This document shows, one piece after another, positions 6,776-9,272 of a DNA stretch of 9,272 nt (the stretch's first letter is position 1; every line of letters begins with the position of its first letter). The stretch covers positions 1 through 9,272 of the forward strand of contig PLEA01000255.1 in the NCBI GenBank assembly GCA_003136335.1, given 5' to 3'. Below the pieces are notes generated by a model, which saw nothing but the letters and a program-made list of their open reading frames with translations, was not told the DNA's origin and ran no database searches. The DNA comes from Acidobacteriaceae bacterium. Its GTDB lineage: Bacteria; Acidobacteriota; Terriglobia; Terriglobales; SbA1. A program made the translations under genes and the position numbers.

Positions 6776-7740
6776 GCTTTCTGCTGCTACTGTTTCCAGC
6801 CGCGCTGGCCATCGGCCTGTATCTACGCCGTACCGCGCCAAAGCAGGCGTTGCGCATTGTTGGTGCGAGCCTCGGCGTGATTGCACTAGCGCTGATCTTC
6901 GGCGTGTTGCGCCTCGCAGTGCCATCACCACGCCAACAAGTGAGGGTGGGACTCATCGCATCCGATTCGCCAGCTAACTTGTATACGGCTGCTCAAGGCG
7001 CCGAGACCGAACGCCTGTTTCGCGATTACTCTGCCGAAGCGGAAACGCTCGCTAGCCGCGGAGCGCAAGTTATCGTGCTGCCGGAAAAGCTTGGCACGCT
7101 CGTGGACCCTAATACCGCGGGCACCGATGCCATATTTCAATCTCTGGCCGACAAGACAGGTTCAACGATCGTCGCAGGTGTGGTCCACATAGCGTCGACG
7201 ATGCAGTACAACCAGGCGCGGGTATACAGGCCGGGAACTCCCGTGCTGAGCTACGACGAGCACCACATGCTGCCCCCAATGGAATCCAAATACAAGCCCG
7301 GTACGACCCTAACGCTCATAAGGAAGCCTTCCGTGATCTGGGGCGACGGCATTTGCAAGGATATGGACTCTACGCCGCTCTCCGGTCAGTACGGCGAGGC
7401 GGGCGTGGGCCTGATGCTCGATCCTGGCTGGGATTTCAATGTCGACCGGAGTTGGCACAGTCACATAGCGATAATGCGTGGTGTGGAAAGCGGCTTCAGC
7501 GTTGCCCACGCGACAAAGAACGGGTGCCTGACAGTGAGTGACGACCGTGGCCGTATGCTCGCCGAGACTCGAAGCGACCCTGCACCTTTCGCCACGCTGG
7601 TGGCGAAGATACCAGCGATGCACGACGCAACTCTCTATCTCGTGCTAGGGGGACTGGTTCGCGTGGGTCACACTGGCGACTCTCTTCTTCACACTCGCGC
7701 AGCTCTACCGTTCCAGGAATTCACGCACATATCAAAGTAA
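6772..7740 (+). CDS. Lnt/nitrilase-like protein, C-terminal part with carbon-nitrogen hydrolase domain (frameshifted, altered triad)
   Basis: This 322-residue frame continues the preceding ORF. It has two more membrane helices (about 3-18 and 28-49), then a carbon-nitrogen hydrolase domain (about 57-285). The Glu of the triad is E105 in VIVLPEKLG and the nucleophile is C195 in GDGICKDMD. The lysine expected in the Y-x-K-x-H segment is replaced by Glu163 (YDEHHMLPP; GAG at 7258-7260). If this alignment is right the enzyme is inactive or altered. The ICKDMD...DPGWDF...H pattern suits a nitrilase-like relative of Lnt rather than classical Lnt. A second frameshift is visible at the G run 7648-7652. 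Removing one G changes LGGLVRVGHTG into LGDWFAWVTLATLFFTLAQL, a proper C-terminal membrane helix. In that corrected frame no stop occurs until 7841-7843, so the original 3' end is probably also lost. Confidence 0.75.
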   Translation: MSFLLLLFPAALAIGLYLRRTAPKQALRIVGASLGVIALALIFGVLRLAVPSPRQQVRVGLIASDSPANLYTAAQGAETERLFRDYSAEAETLASRGAQVIVLPEKLGTLVDPNTAGTDAIFQSLADKTGSTIVAGVVHIASTMQYNQARVYRPGTPVLSYDEHHMLPPMESKYKPGTTLTLIRKPSVIWGDGICKDMDSTPLSGQYGEAGVGLMLDPGWDFNVDRSWHSHIAIMRGVESGFSVAHATKNGCLTVSDDRGRMLAETRSDPAPFATLVAKIPAMHDATLYLVLGGLVRVGHTGDSLLHTRAALPFQEFTHISK

Positions 7741-7787
7741 TACCGCGCAAGACCATGCCGATCGCACTGGCAAGGGCAGTCTCGGAG

Positions 7788-7895
7788 GCATTCATCTCGG
7801 GCACTTCGATGGCTTCTCCCAAAAAGGTGAATCTCGCGGTTAAACTATTTGCGATCGACCCTTTGCTCACACCCGCGCACGCCTTGCGGGTAATT
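7788..7895 (+). pseudogene. Subtilisin-like (S8) protease fragment around the active-site serine
   Basis: In the frame from 7755 the segment AFISGTSMASPKKVNLAVKL, followed by FAIDPLLTP and ALRVI, matches the C-terminal part of a subtilase catalytic domain. It includes the nucleophile motif GTSMASP (Ser at 7806-7808) and the helix that follows (canonically V.NLAAKL.A..P.LTP). Only about 35 codons are recognisable. The Asp and His parts of the triad are absent, and after ~7895 the frame loses similarity where the opposite-strand UPF0182 fragment begins. No ribosome site is seen. This is a gene scrap, not a working gene. Confidence 0.6.
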
Positions 7896-8168
7896 GAATT
7901 CCTTCTGCCGTGTTTTCACGTACACGTCGGTATTAGTCAACTCGCCGAAATAGATCTCTGGGCGCGTCACGGCTAGACTACGCACCGTGCTCTGGACGGG
8001 CAGGTTGCTCAGAATCAACGTCGGCAGCCCTTCCGGCGTGAACCAATTGACTGGGTTCATCGTGATGCCGTAGCCATGAGCGTAGATCAGCTTCTCGTTA
8101 ATCCAGTTGCGGGTGCTCTCCGGTAGCTTATCGACGTTCAGTTCGCGCGCGGCGAGCATAACCTCGCG
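7845..8168 (-). pseudogene. UPF0182 membrane protein, internal fragment
   Basis: Read on the minus strand, from about 8168 (REVMLAARELN) through the ATG at 8159, the frame encodes INEKLIYAHGYGITMNPVN, TPEGLPTLILSNLPVQST and TRPEIYFGELTNTDVYVKT, then KEFNYPQG near 7881. These are highly characteristic of the large extracytoplasmic domain of UPF0182 (COG1615) proteins, which are usually about 900 residues with several N-terminal membrane helices. Only about 96 residues survive. The membrane part and all downstream sequence are absent, and the last 11 codons before the stop (7845-7847) are unrelated. The frame is open upstream only to the stop codon of the next minus-strand gene (8184-8186). It is a translocated or deletion-derived scrap. 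Confidence 0.75.
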
Positions 8169-8183
8169 AGTTGCACTTCCTGT

Positions 8184-9272
8184 TCAATTTCCGAGATCGC
8201 GAATCGGAGCCAGACTTCCTTCGCGCAACTTCTGATTTATCTGGGCCAATTTAATTTGCTTGAATGTGGTCCACTGAGCGATACCTTCTTTGACACGCTG
8301 GCTGGACTCTTTGTAGACAGCAATCGCTTGCGATGGCACGGCACGATCTCCACCTTCGACAACATTCAGTGCTGAAGCCAGTTCGATATAGTCGTCTTGC
8401 AATCCTTTATTCTGATGTTTAAGGTTTTCTTTATTAGAAAGAATCTTTACGATCTCCGATTGAGCGTCTGCCAAAGCCGCCCTAAGAGTGGGGTTTTGTG
8501 TAACTTTCTGCTCAACGTCAGACAGTTGTTTCTGTACCGAAGCGATCTCGGCGAGGGCGCGGCGTGCCTCGATGGCTTCGACGAAGATCTGTCGACCGAG
8601 TTGCACCTGCTGCTGAAGTACTTCGGGAGTCGCGGGCGAGCGCGGATCCATTATGACCTTCAGGGGCTGACTCTGCGTCCTTCCGTCGACTGTCAGGTGG
8701 ACTTGGTAGATTCCCGGCGCTACCTTTGGGCCGCTGGGATTACGATATTCGGATTCTTCATCCGCCGTCGGTCCACCGGAGCTGCCCCAAGCAAGACTCC
8801 AGAGAAAGCGATGCATTCCCGGAGTTCTCTGCAAGGATTCAGGCGTAGGGAACCAACGCTCCGCGATAGGGAGAGAGATATGCTTCTCCGTAGGTTTATC
8901 TTCCGAGGAGAATTTGCACACGAGGGCCTTTTGCGCATCGAAAATCTCCAGCGTGACGTTGCTGGCTGAAGACTTGAGAAAATAATCAATCATGGCACCA
9001 GCGGGAGGGTTCTCGGCGGTCGGTTCTTCAGGCGGGAGCGGCGTGCCCACAAAGGAATCGTTATCAATGCGAAATGCTGGCGCTGGATGGTAGAGCCAAA
9101 ATCCGTTTGCCTTTCCGGCCTCGGATGCCTGGCGCAGGGGTGTGATGTTGTCGAGAATCCAGAAGGAACGGCCGTGCGTCGCAATTACGAGATCCTCACC
9201 GTGAATGCTGAGATCGCGAACGGATGTGAGGGGAAGGTTGAGTTGCAGGGACTGCCAGTGGTCGCCGTCATC
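8184..9272 (-). CDS. BNR/VPS10-type beta-propeller protein, C-terminal part (5' end outside window)
   Basis: The frame is open from the window edge (9272) to the TGA at 8184-8186, giving the last 362 residues. The GTG at 9050 that would begin a 288-residue ORF is internal. The first residues, DDGDHW, are the end of an Asp-box (BNR) repeat, followed by DLVIATHGRSFWILDN, a signature of the 'glycosyl hydrolase, BNR/WD40-like' proteins common in Acidobacteriota and Bacteroidota. Next are the linker PPAGAMIDYFLK (from about residue 91) and a beta-sandwich region to about residue 205 (LEIFDAQ..., APGIYQVHLTVDG). A long charged helical region of about 130 residues, probably coiled coil, reaches the C-terminus. 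These proteins are generally exported and their activity is mostly untested despite the annotation name. The C-terminus looks complete. Confidence 0.85.
   Translation of the reverse strand, partial: DDGDHWQSLQLNLPLTSVRDLSIHGEDLVIATHGRSFWILDNITPLRQASEAGKANGFWLYHPAPAFRIDNDSFVGTPLPPEEPTAENPPAGAMIDYFLKSSASNVTLEIFDAQKALVCKFSSEDKPTEKHISLPIAERWFPTPESLQRTPGMHRFLWSLAWGSSGGPTADEESEYRNPSGPKVAPGIYQVHLTVDGRTQSQPLKVIMDPRSPATPEVLQQQVQLGRQIFVEAIEARRALAEIASVQKQLSDVEQKVTQNPTLRAALADAQSEIVKILSNKENLKHQNKGLQDDYIELASALNVVEGGDRAVPSQAIAVYKESSQRVKEGIAQWTTFKQIKLAQINQKLREGSLAPIRDLGN

Noticed and set aside
8397..8969. Plus-strand open frame of 190 codons opposite the BNR/propeller gene
   Set aside because: Antisense to a well-supported coding region and without recognisable similarity.
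8184..9050. Taking 9050 (GTG) as the true start of a 288-residue protein
   Set aside because: The frame continues open upstream to the window edge and encodes conserved Asp-box and ATHGRSFWILDN segments, so the gene starts outside the window.

Overview
The window looks like chromosomal DNA of a soil Acidobacteriota-type bacterium. This is inferred from gene style: large exported beta-helix and propeller enzymes, TPR proteins, and BNR/VPS10-type 'glycosyl hydrolase' proteins are typical of that phylum. No rRNA or other phylogenetic marker is present, so the assignment is tentative. I found no tRNA, rRNA, CRISPR array, insertion sequence or phage gene.

Left part (1-4750, all + strand): an exported TPR protein (97-1293), possibly read from a leaderless promoter, is followed by a very large exported protein (1393-4380). 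That protein has two tandem pectate-lyase/GH55-type beta-helix domains and a C-terminal beta-propeller. A short ORF (4382-4750) begins one base after it. It looks like the decayed 5' end of a longer secreted protein, with a probable frameshift inside its signal peptide. Together the three resemble an operon for an exported polysaccharide-active protein and a TPR partner.

Middle (4856-5677, - strand): an RDD-family membrane protein with an N-terminal zinc ribbon, convergent with the left cluster and apparently intact.

Right-middle (5678-8183) holds damaged genes. A TetR-type repressor gene keeps its operator palindrome, its first ~25 codons and its C-terminal ligand-domain end, but has lost the middle. 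Overlapping it, with an excellent ribosome binding site, is an apolipoprotein N-acyltransferase/nitrilase-like gene. That gene is broken by two opposite one-base indels, both in G runs, and has Glu where the catalytic Lys is expected. Next come a scrap of a subtilisin-like protease (+ strand, around the GTSMASP active-site serine) and, abutting it on the other strand, an internal scrap of a UPF0182 membrane protein.

Right end (8184-9272, - strand): the C-terminal 362 codons of a BNR/VPS10-type beta-propeller protein, running off the window edge and apparently intact.

I did not find a convincing new multi-gene system. The best leads are the double-beta-helix/propeller fusion with its TPR neighbour, the intact TetR operator in front of a gutted repressor gene, and the pair of compensating G-run indels in the acyltransferase-like gene.
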